A stretch of DNA of 18,923 bases from an uncultured Bacteroidales bacterium. Lineage in GTDB: Bacteria > Bacteroidota > Bacteroidia > Bacteroidales > Paludibacteraceae. The translations under genes were made by a program, and so were the position numbers. The stretch is from NCBI GenBank assembly GCA_946615455.1, contig CAMOHN010000004.1:1-18923 (forward strand). Reading direction: 5' to 3'. Every line of letters starts with the position of its first letter. The first letter of the stretch is position 1. The notes beneath the pieces are model-generated. The model did no database searches. It worked only from the letters and a program-made list of their open reading frames with translations, and had not been told where the DNA came from. Positions 8,410-15,525 of the stretch are shown piece after piece.

Positions 8410-9871
8410 TGATTTCGACGGAAAGCTGTTGTTTATATGCCACCACGCAGAGAATGCCGCCAAGGCACAGGGTGCGTGCAATACTGCTTAGCCATAGCGA
8501 GGATATAGGGAGGTAGGTCAACCACAACCAATTGACAATCAGTAACCCGACAACCAGACATACGGTCTGCCATTCGGTCCGGCAGAACGGACTGACCCGC
8601 ATCTTGAACCACACCATCCCAACGACCAGTGCAAAATATACAGCATACGAGATAAGATTGCTCCATGCCGCTCCCTCCATTCCATAAAGAGGAATAAGGT
8701 AGTTGTTGCACACCATGCCGAGGGCGGTTAGCAGCAACGAAAGTAGCAGGGTATAGGCATAGTATTTGCCGTAGCTGAGCGTTGTCACACTGAACTGGAA
8801 ACCGGATAGCAGACACTGGCTCAACCCTAACAGAAAGATGGTTTGCCGTGCCGTTGCATAGGTTGAACCATTCGGTAAGAGGTGGAAAATAAGGTCTATA
8901 TTGATCCAAATGAGCAGGAAAATAGCACCACTGATTAGCAGTAGGTTATTGGTTACCTGCTGTACTAAGCGACTGGTCTTGTCCCTATCATTGTCTTTGA
9001 TTGACTGTGCCAACTGGGGCGACGAGATGGAGTTGAGTGACCGATAAGGGATAGATACCATGACGGCTATGTAGGTGGCAATGGCATAGATTCCCGTATA
9101 ATGTAACCCCATCTTGGCGGTCACAAAGAACGATGATAGCATGGGGGCCAGCACCGATGCCAAAGCCGACAGCACGAGAAACAGGGTGTAGCGGCTCCAT
9201 GAGCGAACCAACGCCGTGTTGTGCATCAAAAACGCTCTGTCAGGACAGAAATGCACCTTGCCTGCACGACAGACATAGACTATATTAATCAATGCAGCCA
9301 CGGCATAGACACCACACAGCGATACCACGAATCCGTCCATGCTCAATATGCTGAATGCATATAGCAAGTAGCTCACCAACAGACCGATTCGCACCACCAC
9401 CTCGCGAACCACACGCGGCACAACAATGCGCATCAGCACATTGGCATTGCTCTCAAACACCGTTTCATAGAGCATGAAGAATGCCAATGGGAGCACCAAA
9501 TAGAAATAGTGTACAAAGAGTGGAGACTTTTCACCAAACCAACTCTCCACAGGTTGCCGGCAAAGAATATATATGCCTGCAAATAGGGCAAAACCAACCA
9601 GCGGGACTATCAAGGTCCAAAAGAAAAAACCATGGTGGTTTGTGTCATGCTCGTCCTTGAAATAGGGGAAAAAGCGTATGATGGCAGACGAAGTGCCCAA
9701 CTGCGCCAGACCAACCAGCAGTGTGGCGGCATCAATGAGCACTCGCGCCAAACCGATTTCCTCAGAGCTCAGAAAGCGGGTTAGCACGAAAAAAGTCGTT
9801 ACAAAGCCTATTGCCACGCCCAAATAGGTGGCAATAGTGCCTCGTATCGACTGTCGTGCTATAATACCCAT
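8372..9871 (-). CDS. oligosaccharide flippase family protein (Wzx/MOP superfamily), copy 1
   Basis: This is a 499-residue integral membrane protein with many hydrophobic helices, probably 12-14, in the layout of polysaccharide flippases of the MOP (MATE/Wzx/MurJ) superfamily. Such proteins move lipid-linked sugar units across the inner membrane for lipopolysaccharide, capsule or related glycans. The N-terminus (ARQSIRGTIATYLGVAIGFV, then a TRFLSSEEIGLARVLID stretch) is typical of this group. I chose the ATG at 9871; a TTG two codons upstream is possible but less likely. The 3' end runs 38 bp into truA. No glycosyltransferase or polymerase gene lies nearby, so its substrate cannot be named. 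A second, clearly different flippase lies at 12417-13928. The superfamily is secure; the substrate is unknown. Confidence 0.9.
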   Translation of the reverse strand: MGIIARQSIRGTIATYLGVAIGFVTTFFVLTRFLSSEEIGLARVLIDAATLLVGLAQLGTSSAIIRFFPYFKDEHDTNHHGFFFWTLIVPLVGFALFAGIYILCRQPVESWFGEKSPLFVHYFYLVLPLAFFMLYETVFESNANVLMRIVVPRVVREVVVRIGLLVSYLLYAFSILSMDGFVVSLCGVYAVAALINIVYVCRAGKVHFCPDRAFLMHNTALVRSWSRYTLFLVLSALASVLAPMLSSFFVTAKMGLHYTGIYAIATYIAVMVSIPYRSLNSISSPQLAQSIKDNDRDKTSRLVQQVTNNLLLISGAIFLLIWINIDLIFHLLPNGSTYATARQTIFLLGLSQCLLSGFQFSVTTLSYGKYYAYTLLLSLLLTALGMVCNNYLIPLYGMEGAAWSNLISYAVYFALVVGMVWFKMRVSPFCRTEWQTVCLVVGLLIVNWLWLTYLPISSLWLSSIARTLCLGGILCVVAYKQQLSVEINALLRSVFIQRH

Positions 9872-9901
9872 AACCAAGAGGGTATTGTGTAAAAGAATCG
9901 C

Positions 9902-11152
9902 TTACTTAACAATATCCAGCAGCTCCACCTCAAAGATGAGGGTGCTGTAGGGCGGGATGTTACCCGTTGCGCGGCTTCCGTATGCCAACTCTTGGGGTAT
10001 ATAGAAGCGGAACTTGCTGCCTACGGGCATCAGTTGCAGACCCTCGGTCCAGCCGCTGATGACTTGGTTCAGTCCAAACTCGGCAGGTTCGCCGCGCTCT
10101 ACCGAGCTGTCAAACACTGTGCCGTTGATCAGAGTGCCATGATAGTGCACTTTCACACGGTCGGTGGCTTGGGGTTTCGGTCCTTTGCCCATGGTCAGTA
10201 CTTCATATTGCAAACCGCTTTCGGTCTCCATTACACCGTCTTTCAGACGATTTTCGGCAAGGAACTGTTCTCCCTCTTTCTGAGTGTCACCATATTTGAT
10301 GCGGTTGATGGTGGTCTGGATATACTCACCGGCAGTGGTGCGGTCAAACTGCGACTCATAGTCGCGCATGCCGTTGATAAAGCCTTGTTTAATCAGCTCG
10401 AAGCGAGTTTCAAGACTCGGTTCGTTAAGCAGGCCGGTAGGCTCTTGCTCGCGGATGGTCTTACCTATCTGCTCGCCCATGCTCTTCATTTGTGCATTAT
10501 ACACATTGTTCTTCATGGCACGGCGCAGCTCTTTGAGCATGAGTTCTTTGTCTTCTCCCGTTGAGTCGTTGGCAAGTACATATTGCATGATCTCACTGCC
10601 ATTGAGCATACCAAAGGCATAGTTGATACTGTCGGTAAAGTCTTTCAGGTCGATGGTCTTCACCTTGGTCGGGCAAGTGCCTTTGATGGCTTTGCCTGCC
10701 ACCTCTTCGCTGCCGAAGGACAGTTGATATTGGTTCTGGAAATAGGTGCGGGCTTCATCGGCGGTCATGACGGTGGTATCGCCTTCTAAACCATTGATGA
10801 AGGCTTGCAACATCACTTTCTCGTTCAGTGTCCAAGCCTTGTTGTCAGCCAGACCCGATTTTTCGTACGAGCGAATCGATTCGCCGATACTGCGACCTAT
10901 CATAGCCGGCTCTTCCAATTCTTCCACCTCACCATTATAGCCGCGTTCGAGTGCATTCACAAACTCGTTGACGATGGCATCGCTGCTGTCGCTTTGCATC
11001 TGTTGCATGCGAATCATGGCTCCGTTGACAAAACCAAGAGCGTAGTTGACCGAGTCCTGCATGTCGTTCAGCACAACATCCTTGGCAGGATAATTCTTGC
11101 CGCAGGCTGTCAGCGCCATGGCGGCCAAAAGAATGATACTAAGTTTTTTCAT
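9902..11152 (-). CDS. FKBP-type peptidyl-prolyl isomerase lipoprotein with duplicated FKBP_N domain
   Basis: This is a predicted periplasmic or outer-membrane lipoprotein that catalyses cis-trans isomerisation of proline bonds and may act as a folding chaperone. A lipoprotein signal peptide ends in the lipobox LTAC, with C17 as the lipidated residue. Two FKBP_N-type helical dimerisation regions follow (about 31-142 and 171-284). They share DSVNYALGFVNG (33-44) with DSINYAFGMLNG (174-185), IGRSIGESIR (85) with MGEQIGKTIR (225), and AFINGL with GFINGM. The catalytic FKBP domain occupies 311-416, with VKVHYHGTLINGTVFDSS, QVISGWTEGLQLM and IPQELAYG. Family members such as FkpA and Mip carry one FKBP_N region, so the 416-residue length reflects an internal duplication. 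It lies 30 bp downstream of a shorter FKBP paralogue, which suggests co-expression. Confidence 0.95.
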   Translation of the reverse strand: MKKLSIILLAAMALTACGKNYPAKDVVLNDMQDSVNYALGFVNGAMIRMQQMQSDSSDAIVNEFVNALERGYNGEVEELEEPAMIGRSIGESIRSYEKSGLADNKAWTLNEKVMLQAFINGLEGDTTVMTADEARTYFQNQYQLSFGSEEVAGKAIKGTCPTKVKTIDLKDFTDSINYAFGMLNGSEIMQYVLANDSTGEDKELMLKELRRAMKNNVYNAQMKSMGEQIGKTIREQEPTGLLNEPSLETRFELIKQGFINGMRDYESQFDRTTAGEYIQTTINRIKYGDTQKEGEQFLAENRLKDGVMETESGLQYEVLTMGKGPKPQATDRVKVHYHGTLINGTVFDSSVERGEPAEFGLNQVISGWTEGLQLMPVGSKFRFYIPQELAYGSRATGNIPPYSTLIFEVELLDIVK

Positions 11153-11182
11153 GTGTTAGTGTATTTTGGTATAGTGTTTTGT

Positions 11183-11692
11183 TTATTCAATGCCAAGCAA
11201 CTCGACGGTGAAGATCAGAGCAGCATAGGGTGGAATACTGCCGCCTGCACCCTGTTCACCGTATGCCAGTTGGTAAGGGATATAGAGCTTGTATTTCGAG
11301 CCGATGGACATGAGTTGCAACCCTTCAGTCCAGCCCTTGATGACTTGATTCAAGCCAAAAGTGATGGGTTCGCCGCGCTTGTAACTGCTGTCGAACACCG
11401 TACCGTCAATCAGTGTGCCCTCATAGTGCACCTTTACCTTGTCGGTGGCTTTGGGCTTCTGACCCAGCGTGGCTTCGATGACCTCATATTGCAGACCTGA
11501 CGGAGTGGTCTTCACCTCGGCGCGTTGCGCGTTGGCTTTCAGGAATTTCTCACCGTCCTCCTTGGCTTGTTGACCGGCAGTCAGACCTTTCTCCACACCT
11601 TGGCGGAAGGCATCATAGTCCAAGCTCGCCAAACCGTATTGTTGCAGCACTTGTGCGACCTGCAAACCTAATTGATAACTGATTTGATCCAT
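11183..11692 (-). CDS. FKBP-type peptidyl-prolyl isomerase, cytoplasmic, shortened N-domain
   Basis: This 169-residue peptidyl-prolyl isomerase has no signal peptide and so probably acts in the cytoplasm. The N-terminus MDQISYQLGLQVAQVL matches the beginning of FKBP_N-type domains (compare FklB). Only about 45 residues separate it from the EKFLKANAQRAEV linker, whereas family members of about 190-205 residues have a longer helical region. The FKBP catalytic domain at about 63-169 is complete: VKVHYEGTLIDGTVFDSS, GEPITFGLNQVIKGWTEG, IPYQLAYGEQGAGGSIPPY, then a final strand LIFTVELLGIE. The FKBP domain is clearly paralogous to that of the next gene, with many identical stretches, pointing to an old tandem duplication. 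It is 25 bp from riboflavin synthase upstream and 30 bp from the lipoprotein isomerase downstream. Confidence 0.94.
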   Translation of the reverse strand: MDQISYQLGLQVAQVLQQYGLASLDYDAFRQGVEKGLTAGQQAKEDGEKFLKANAQRAEVKTTPSGLQYEVIEATLGQKPKATDKVKVHYEGTLIDGTVFDSSYKRGEPITFGLNQVIKGWTEGLQLMSIGSKYKLYIPYQLAYGEQGAGGSIPPYAALIFTVELLGIE

Positions 11693-11717
11693 GTTGTTGT
11701 TCGGGTTATATGATGAA

Positions 11718-12338
11718 TTATTTTTGTAACAGATTGGTCATACGCGCCAGATACTTGCCAATGATGTCAAACTCAATGTTGACCATGGTACCCACGCGTA
11801 TGTCTTGAAAATTGGTCACCTCGTAGGTGTAAGGTATGATGCACACGCTCACATAGCCTTTGCCGTCTTTCACATCGGGGTCGCATACTGTCAGGCTCAC
11901 ACCATTGATGCACACCGAGCCTTTGTCCACGCAGAAATAACCACGACGAATCATTTCCTCGCTGCTGTCATATTCAAAACGGTAGTACCAGCTGCCATCG
12001 GTCTCTCTGACTTCAATGCACTTGGCCATCTGGTCCACATGTCCTTGCACGATGTGTCCGTCCAACAGTTTCTCCATCGACATGGCTCGCTCTACATTGA
12101 CGCGATCGCCCACTTTGAGCAGATCCAGATTGGTCAGGCGAAGCGTCTCCTGCATGGCTGTCACGGTGTAGAGGTTGCCCTCATTCTTAACCACAGTCAA
12201 GCACACACCGTTGTGGGCAATGCTCTGGTCTATACCCATGGTGGCAGGGAACGGATTGAGCAGAGTGAAATGTTTATTGCCCTGCTCTTTGTCTATGCGC
12301 ACAACTTGCGCCATTTGTTCTACAATTCCTGAAAACAT
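11718..12338 (-). CDS. ribE: riboflavin synthase, alpha subunit
   Basis: Riboflavin synthase joins two molecules of 6,7-dimethyl-8-ribityllumazine to give riboflavin and a pyrimidinedione that is recycled; it acts as a cytoplasmic trimer. The 206-residue protein starts at the ATG at 12338, giving the characteristic N-terminus MFSGIVEQ. An 18-codon open extension upstream overlaps the putative promoter and has no family similarity. The internal duplication of lumazine-binding domains is visible: SIAHNGVCLTV at 39-49 pairs with SVCINGVSLTV at 141-151, and LLDGHIVQGHVD lies at 91-102. No other riboflavin genes are present, and the 78-bp upstream gap is too short to hold an FMN riboswitch; I see no match to one. 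In some nomenclatures this gene is called ribC. The function is secure. Confidence 0.96.
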   Translation of the reverse strand: MFSGIVEQMAQVVRIDKEQGNKHFTLLNPFPATMGIDQSIAHNGVCLTVVKNEGNLYTVTAMQETLRLTNLDLLKVGDRVNVERAMSMEKLLDGHIVQGHVDQMAKCIEVRETDGSWYYRFEYDSSEEMIRRGYFCVDKGSVCINGVSLTVCDPDVKDGKGYVSVCIIPYTYEVTNFQDIRVGTMVNIEFDIIGKYLARMTNLLQK

Positions 12339-12355
12339 AGTATTATAAAGGTTTA

Positions 12356-12392
12356 AGCCCGCAAAAGTGGCAACTTTTTGCCGTTTGAACAA
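12356..12392 (-). promoter_or_regulatory. candidate Bacteroidetes-type promoter upstream of ribE
   Basis: Read on the minus strand, TTG (12392-12390) is followed after 20 bases by CACTTTTG (12369-12362). This is the TTTG-N20-TAnnTTTG pattern of Bacteroidetes sigma-70 promoters with one mismatch in the conserved TA (CA instead). The following ten bases, TTTGCGGGCT (12365-12356), are identical to those at the rfbC promoter. It lies in the only sizeable gap (78 bp) of the minus-strand run, so it may give ribE and the genes below it a start of their own. The weak TA makes this tentative. Confidence 0.5.
12361..12381. repeat. short inverted repeat over the ribE -7 region
   Basis: On the plus strand GCAAAAGT (12361-12368) is followed by the loop GGCA and then ACTTTTTGC (12373-12381), which is the reverse complement of the first arm with one extra T. 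The dyad overlaps the -7 box and part of the spacer of the candidate ribE promoter. It could be a binding site for a regulator, but arms of eight A/T-rich bases also arise by chance. No U-tract follows on either strand that would make it a terminator. Confidence 0.3.
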
Positions 12393-12416
12393 GAAAAAAC
12401 GTACAAAGTGCTGATT

Positions 12417-13928
12417 TTATCGTTTGAAGTACTTACCCACAACCGGCAAACCGCTCAGCGGAAAGTCAAGGCGTATCAGCACCGCTATATAGCCCATTAG
12501 CAGCAGTGTACCCACTGCCATTGACAGGGCAACACTGCCCGACAAACGGCGTGTTACATAGTAGGCGGCAAGCATAGCGACAACCAACAGGGTATATAGC
12601 CCGATGCGCTTCAGATCATAGGGCACGGCAAGGTGCTTTTGTCCGATGCCGTAGGACAGCAACATCAAGCACAAAAAGCACACGGTCGAACTCAGCGCCG
12701 AAGCCATATACCCGTAGTGGGGTACCAACCACACCTGCAAAGTAAAGGTGATGATTACACCCAACAGCGAGAAGTAGGCTCCATATCGGGTTTGGTCGGT
12801 CAGTTTATACCAAAACGAGAGGTTGAAATAGACTCCTTGAAACACATAGGTCCACAGCACAATGGGCACCACCTTCAATCCGCTCCAATAAGACGGGGCA
12901 ATGATGAATTTCAGAATATCCAAATAGAACACCATGCCCAATAGGATAAGGTAGGAGAAGATGATGTAGTACTTCATGGCATCGGCATAGGCTTCGACCG
13001 ACTGCTTGTCCTTGTGCTTGGAAAAGACGAACGGCTCGTAGGCATAGCGGAAGGCTTGGGTGAACATCATCATCACCATGGCTACCTTGAAGCAGGCTCC
13101 ATAGACACCCAACTGCGCTTGCGCATCGTCACCCGTGTAGAGGAAGGGAAACAGAATGCGGTCCAAGGTCTGGTTCATGATGCCGCACACACCCAGAACC
13201 AATAGCGGAAGCGAGTAGTGTAGCATCTGCTTAAGCAGGACAAGAGAGATACCCTTGTCTGTCGAGCGAAAACCTTCTATGATATTCGGCGTGAGGCAGA
13301 GCGTCTGGATGCCTGTGGCAAGAATGTTGGCAACAAACACATAACTCACACCATAGTCCGCATGCCACCATGAACCAATCAACGGACTGTCCTGCCACAG
13401 AGGACAGAGCACCAGGAAGAAGATATTGAGCACAATGTTCAGGCCGACGAACAGCAGTTTGAGCGCAGCAAAGCGCAGAGGGCGCTTGGCATAGCGAAGA
13501 TAGGCAAACGGAATGGAAGCAAAAGCGTCCATGGCAACCACCACTGCCAGCAGGGCGATGAATTCACTATGGTCGGCATAGCCCAGCATGGTGGCTATGG
13601 GTTGTGCAAACAGACAACATACAACGGCAAAGAGCAGTGAGGTGGTGCCCACACTCGCCATAGCGGTGCGATAGACAAGCAGCGGGTCTTCGCCTTCCTT
13701 GTTGGCAAAGCGGAAGAAACCGGTTTCCATGCCATAGGTCAGAATGACCAGCAAAAGAGCTGTCCATGCATAGAGGTTGGTCACGATGCCATAGTCCGCC
13801 TCACGGGCAAGGACATAAGTATAGAGCGGCACCAACAGCCAGTTGAGGAACTTGCCCACAATGGACGACAGTCCGTAGATGGCGGTCTCTTTCGCCAACA
13901 GGCGCATCGAACTTGAGTTAGCGGTCAT
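12417..13928 (-). CDS. oligosaccharide flippase family protein (Wzx/MOP superfamily), copy 2
   Basis: This 503-residue polytopic membrane protein is of the polysaccharide flippase type. The opening LAKETAIYGLSSIVGKFLNW is typical of Bacteroidetes flippases that serve surface-glycan or lipopolysaccharide export. About 14 hydrophobic segments follow, with a polysaccharide-biosynthesis C-terminal half (FNLSFWYKLTDQTRYGAYFS and neighbours). I chose ATG 13928, which overlaps the end of the DUF2461 gene by 11 bp. A TTG at 13955 is an unlikely start, and an ATG at 13907 is a possible alternative that would remove the overlap. It shares little obvious sequence with the other flippase in the run. Its place in the same run as the dTDP-rhamnose genes rfbC and rfbD suggests a rhamnose-containing glycan intermediate as cargo, but that is inference from position. 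Confidence 0.91.
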   Translation of the reverse strand: MTANSSSMRLLAKETAIYGLSSIVGKFLNWLLVPLYTYVLAREADYGIVTNLYAWTALLLVILTYGMETGFFRFANKEGEDPLLVYRTAMASVGTTSLLFAVVCCLFAQPIATMLGYADHSEFIALLAVVVAMDAFASIPFAYLRYAKRPLRFAALKLLFVGLNIVLNIFFLVLCPLWQDSPLIGSWWHADYGVSYVFVANILATGIQTLCLTPNIIEGFRSTDKGISLVLLKQMLHYSLPLLVLGVCGIMNQTLDRILFPFLYTGDDAQAQLGVYGACFKVAMVMMMFTQAFRYAYEPFVFSKHKDKQSVEAYADAMKYYIIFSYLILLGMVFYLDILKFIIAPSYWSGLKVVPIVLWTYVFQGVYFNLSFWYKLTDQTRYGAYFSLLGVIITFTLQVWLVPHYGYMASALSSTVCFLCLMLLSYGIGQKHLAVPYDLKRIGLYTLLVVAMLAAYYVTRRLSGSVALSMAVGTLLLMGYIAVLIRLDFPLSGLPVVGKYFKR

Positions 13929-14625
13929 GGGAAGGAAACTCTCCGTATTCTTCAAAGGTGTAATTCAGAAAATCGTTCATCGGTTTAGCGGCACGGGCAA
14001 TGTCCAATACATGCTCTACAAAGTCGGGAGCACAGACCTGCTCGTCAGTCAGCGGGGTGGAGAAAGTGTAGGCCTTGCGTTTCAGCCAGTCGGCATGCAC
14101 AAAGTCTTTGTCAAAGCCTTGAGGCACTTTCTTTAGCATCCATTCGGTGTCAAAGTCTCCAAAGTAGCGTCGCCACTGGGGGGACTGCATGATGGCTTCC
14201 ACCTCGTCGTAGTTGGCAAAGATCTCTTCGCGCAGGGCTTTGAGCAGTTCGGGAGTCGGTCCCCAGATGCCGCCGGCAAACATGCAGTTACCCGGTTGCA
14301 GGTGCACATAGTAGCCGCCGCGCATAGACTTCTTACCGCCCGTCTTGGGCTTGCCCGGTGCAGGAGCAGCGGGAAAGACACCAAACCACTCCTTGTAGGG
14401 ACGCTTGTCGTTGGAGAAACGAACATCGCGATAGATTCGCCAAATGCAGTCTTTGGGCTGCAGTCCGCTCAAGGCAGGATCAATGACTGCCATGCCTTGC
14501 AAAAACTCCGCTGTGAAGGCTTCAAAGCGCTTGCGGCAACGGGTATATTCGTCTTTGTGAACCTCAAACCATTCACGGTCATTGTGAAGACTCAACTGGG
14601 AAAGGAAATGCAGTATCTCTTGCAT
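13918..14625 (-). CDS. DUF2461 family protein
   Basis: A 235-residue soluble protein of the DUF2461 family, whose function is not established. Features matching the family are the N-terminal LHNDREWFEVHKDEY, the central IWRIYRDVRFSNDKRPYKEW, and GGYYVHLQPGNCMFAGGIWGP in the second half. It has no signal peptide or membrane segment, so it is predicted to be cytoplasmic. The start at 14625 is the ATG beginning MQEILHFLSQL, 18 bp after the rfbD stop. The 3' end overlaps the flippase start by 11 bp if that gene begins at 13928. Members are widespread in Bacteroidetes, Actinobacteria and fungi in varied contexts, so the position between sugar-nucleotide and flippase genes is a weak hint only. Family membership is secure. 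Confidence 0.92.
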   Translation of the reverse strand: MQEILHFLSQLSLHNDREWFEVHKDEYTRCRKRFEAFTAEFLQGMAVIDPALSGLQPKDCIWRIYRDVRFSNDKRPYKEWFGVFPAAPAPGKPKTGGKKSMRGGYYVHLQPGNCMFAGGIWGPTPELLKALREEIFANYDEVEAIMQSPQWRRYFGDFDTEWMLKKVPQGFDKDFVHADWLKRKAYTFSTPLTDEQVCAPDFVEHVLDIARAAKPMNDFLNYTFEEYGEFPSHDR

Positions 14626-14643
14626 AAAACAGGTCTTTTTAAG

Positions 14644-15519
14644 TTAGCAGCCTCCGGCGGAAAGCAGTTGTCTTAGGCAATGGCTCAGGCTGTCTGCCCA
14701 ATAGGGGATGTCTATGCCGAAGGTGTCTTTGACTTTCTTTTTGTCCAGCACACTATAATGGGGACGCGGTGTCTTGTAGGTATATTCTTCGGAACGGATA
14801 GGTGTGATGCGGGCAGCATAGCGGTCTTGTCCTTGCAAACAGCGTGCCTGACGGACAATCTCGCGGGTGAAGTCGTACCACGAGCAAACACCCTCGTTGG
14901 TGAAGTGATAGATGCCGGCCGGCCTACGCGGTGCGGATATGACGGCAAAAATAAGCCTTGCCAAATCAAGTGCATAAGTGGGTGAACCGATTTGGTCATA
15001 AACCACACGCAGCTCATCACGCGCTTCGGCGGCAGCCAGCATGGTCTTGACAAAGTTCTTGCCGTAGGGTGAATACAGCCAGGCGGTGCGGATGATTAGC
15101 GAATCGGGTGAGAGTGCCATCAGGCGTTTCTCGCCCTCCCACTTGGTGCGTCCGTAGGCTGTGTTGGGACGGGGAGTGTCGGTCTCGCGATAAGGAAGCC
15201 AGCCCTCGCCCGAAAAAACATAGTCCGTGGATATATGCACAATGGGTTTGCCCGTCCGTGCCAGGTTGGCCACGGCATCGGCATTGGCTTGCAGTGCTTC
15301 GGCTTCGTGCTCTTCGGCTCCGTCCACATTGGTGAAAGCAGCGCAATTGACAATCATGTCCACATCCGCCTCCTCAACCGCACGGCTGACGGCTTGGGCA
15401 TCGGTCAAGTCAAGACGGTCAATGTCGGTCCACACATAACTATGTTCGGGGTGCTCAGTACTGAGGTCATGCAACGAACGACCCAATTGCCCGTTGCAAC
15501 CGGTGATAAGGAGTCTCAT
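14644..15519 (-). CDS. rfbD: dTDP-4-dehydrorhamnose reductase RfbD/RmlD
   Basis: RmlD reduces dTDP-4-dehydro-L-rhamnose to dTDP-L-rhamnose with NAD(P)H, the last step in making the sugar donor for rhamnose-containing surface glycans. The 291-residue cytoplasmic protein is a short-chain reductase-type Rossmann enzyme. The nucleotide-binding motif GCNGQLG is at 7-13, DRLDLTD at 34-40, the catalytic STDYVFSG at 97-104, and the YxxxK pair is Y122 and K126 in AYGRTKWEGE. The ATG at 15519 lies six bases after the rfbC stop, a typical operon spacing, and the two enzymes catalyse consecutive steps. The genes for the earlier steps, rfbA and rfbB, are not in the window and must lie elsewhere if the pathway is complete. 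The assignment is secure. Confidence 0.97.
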   Translation of the reverse strand: MRLLITGCNGQLGRSLHDLSTEHPEHSYVWTDIDRLDLTDAQAVSRAVEEADVDMIVNCAAFTNVDGAEEHEAEALQANADAVANLARTGKPIVHISTDYVFSGEGWLPYRETDTPRPNTAYGRTKWEGEKRLMALSPDSLIIRTAWLYSPYGKNFVKTMLAAAEARDELRVVYDQIGSPTYALDLARLIFAVISAPRRPAGIYHFTNEGVCSWYDFTREIVRQARCLQGQDRYAARITPIRSEEYTYKTPRPHYSVLDKKKVKDTFGIDIPYWADSLSHCLRQLLSAGGC

Positions 15520-15525
15520 AGGGTC

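Noticed and set aside
8410..8481. 24-codon N-terminal extension of TruA
   Set aside because: It lies within the flippase gene and has no similarity to TruA, whose conserved N-terminus begins at 8409.
10805..11500. 231-codon plus-strand open frame across the two FKBP genes
   Set aside because: It is antisense to both isomerase genes, spans their junction and has no domain features.
12339..12392. 18-codon N-terminal extension of riboflavin synthase
   Set aside because: The family starts at the MF(S/T)GI motif, which begins at 12338, and the extension overlaps promoter-like sequence.
12339..12416. Possible FMN riboswitch before riboflavin synthase
   Set aside because: The gap is only 78 bp and no conserved FMN-element segments are seen; promoter-like sequence fills it.
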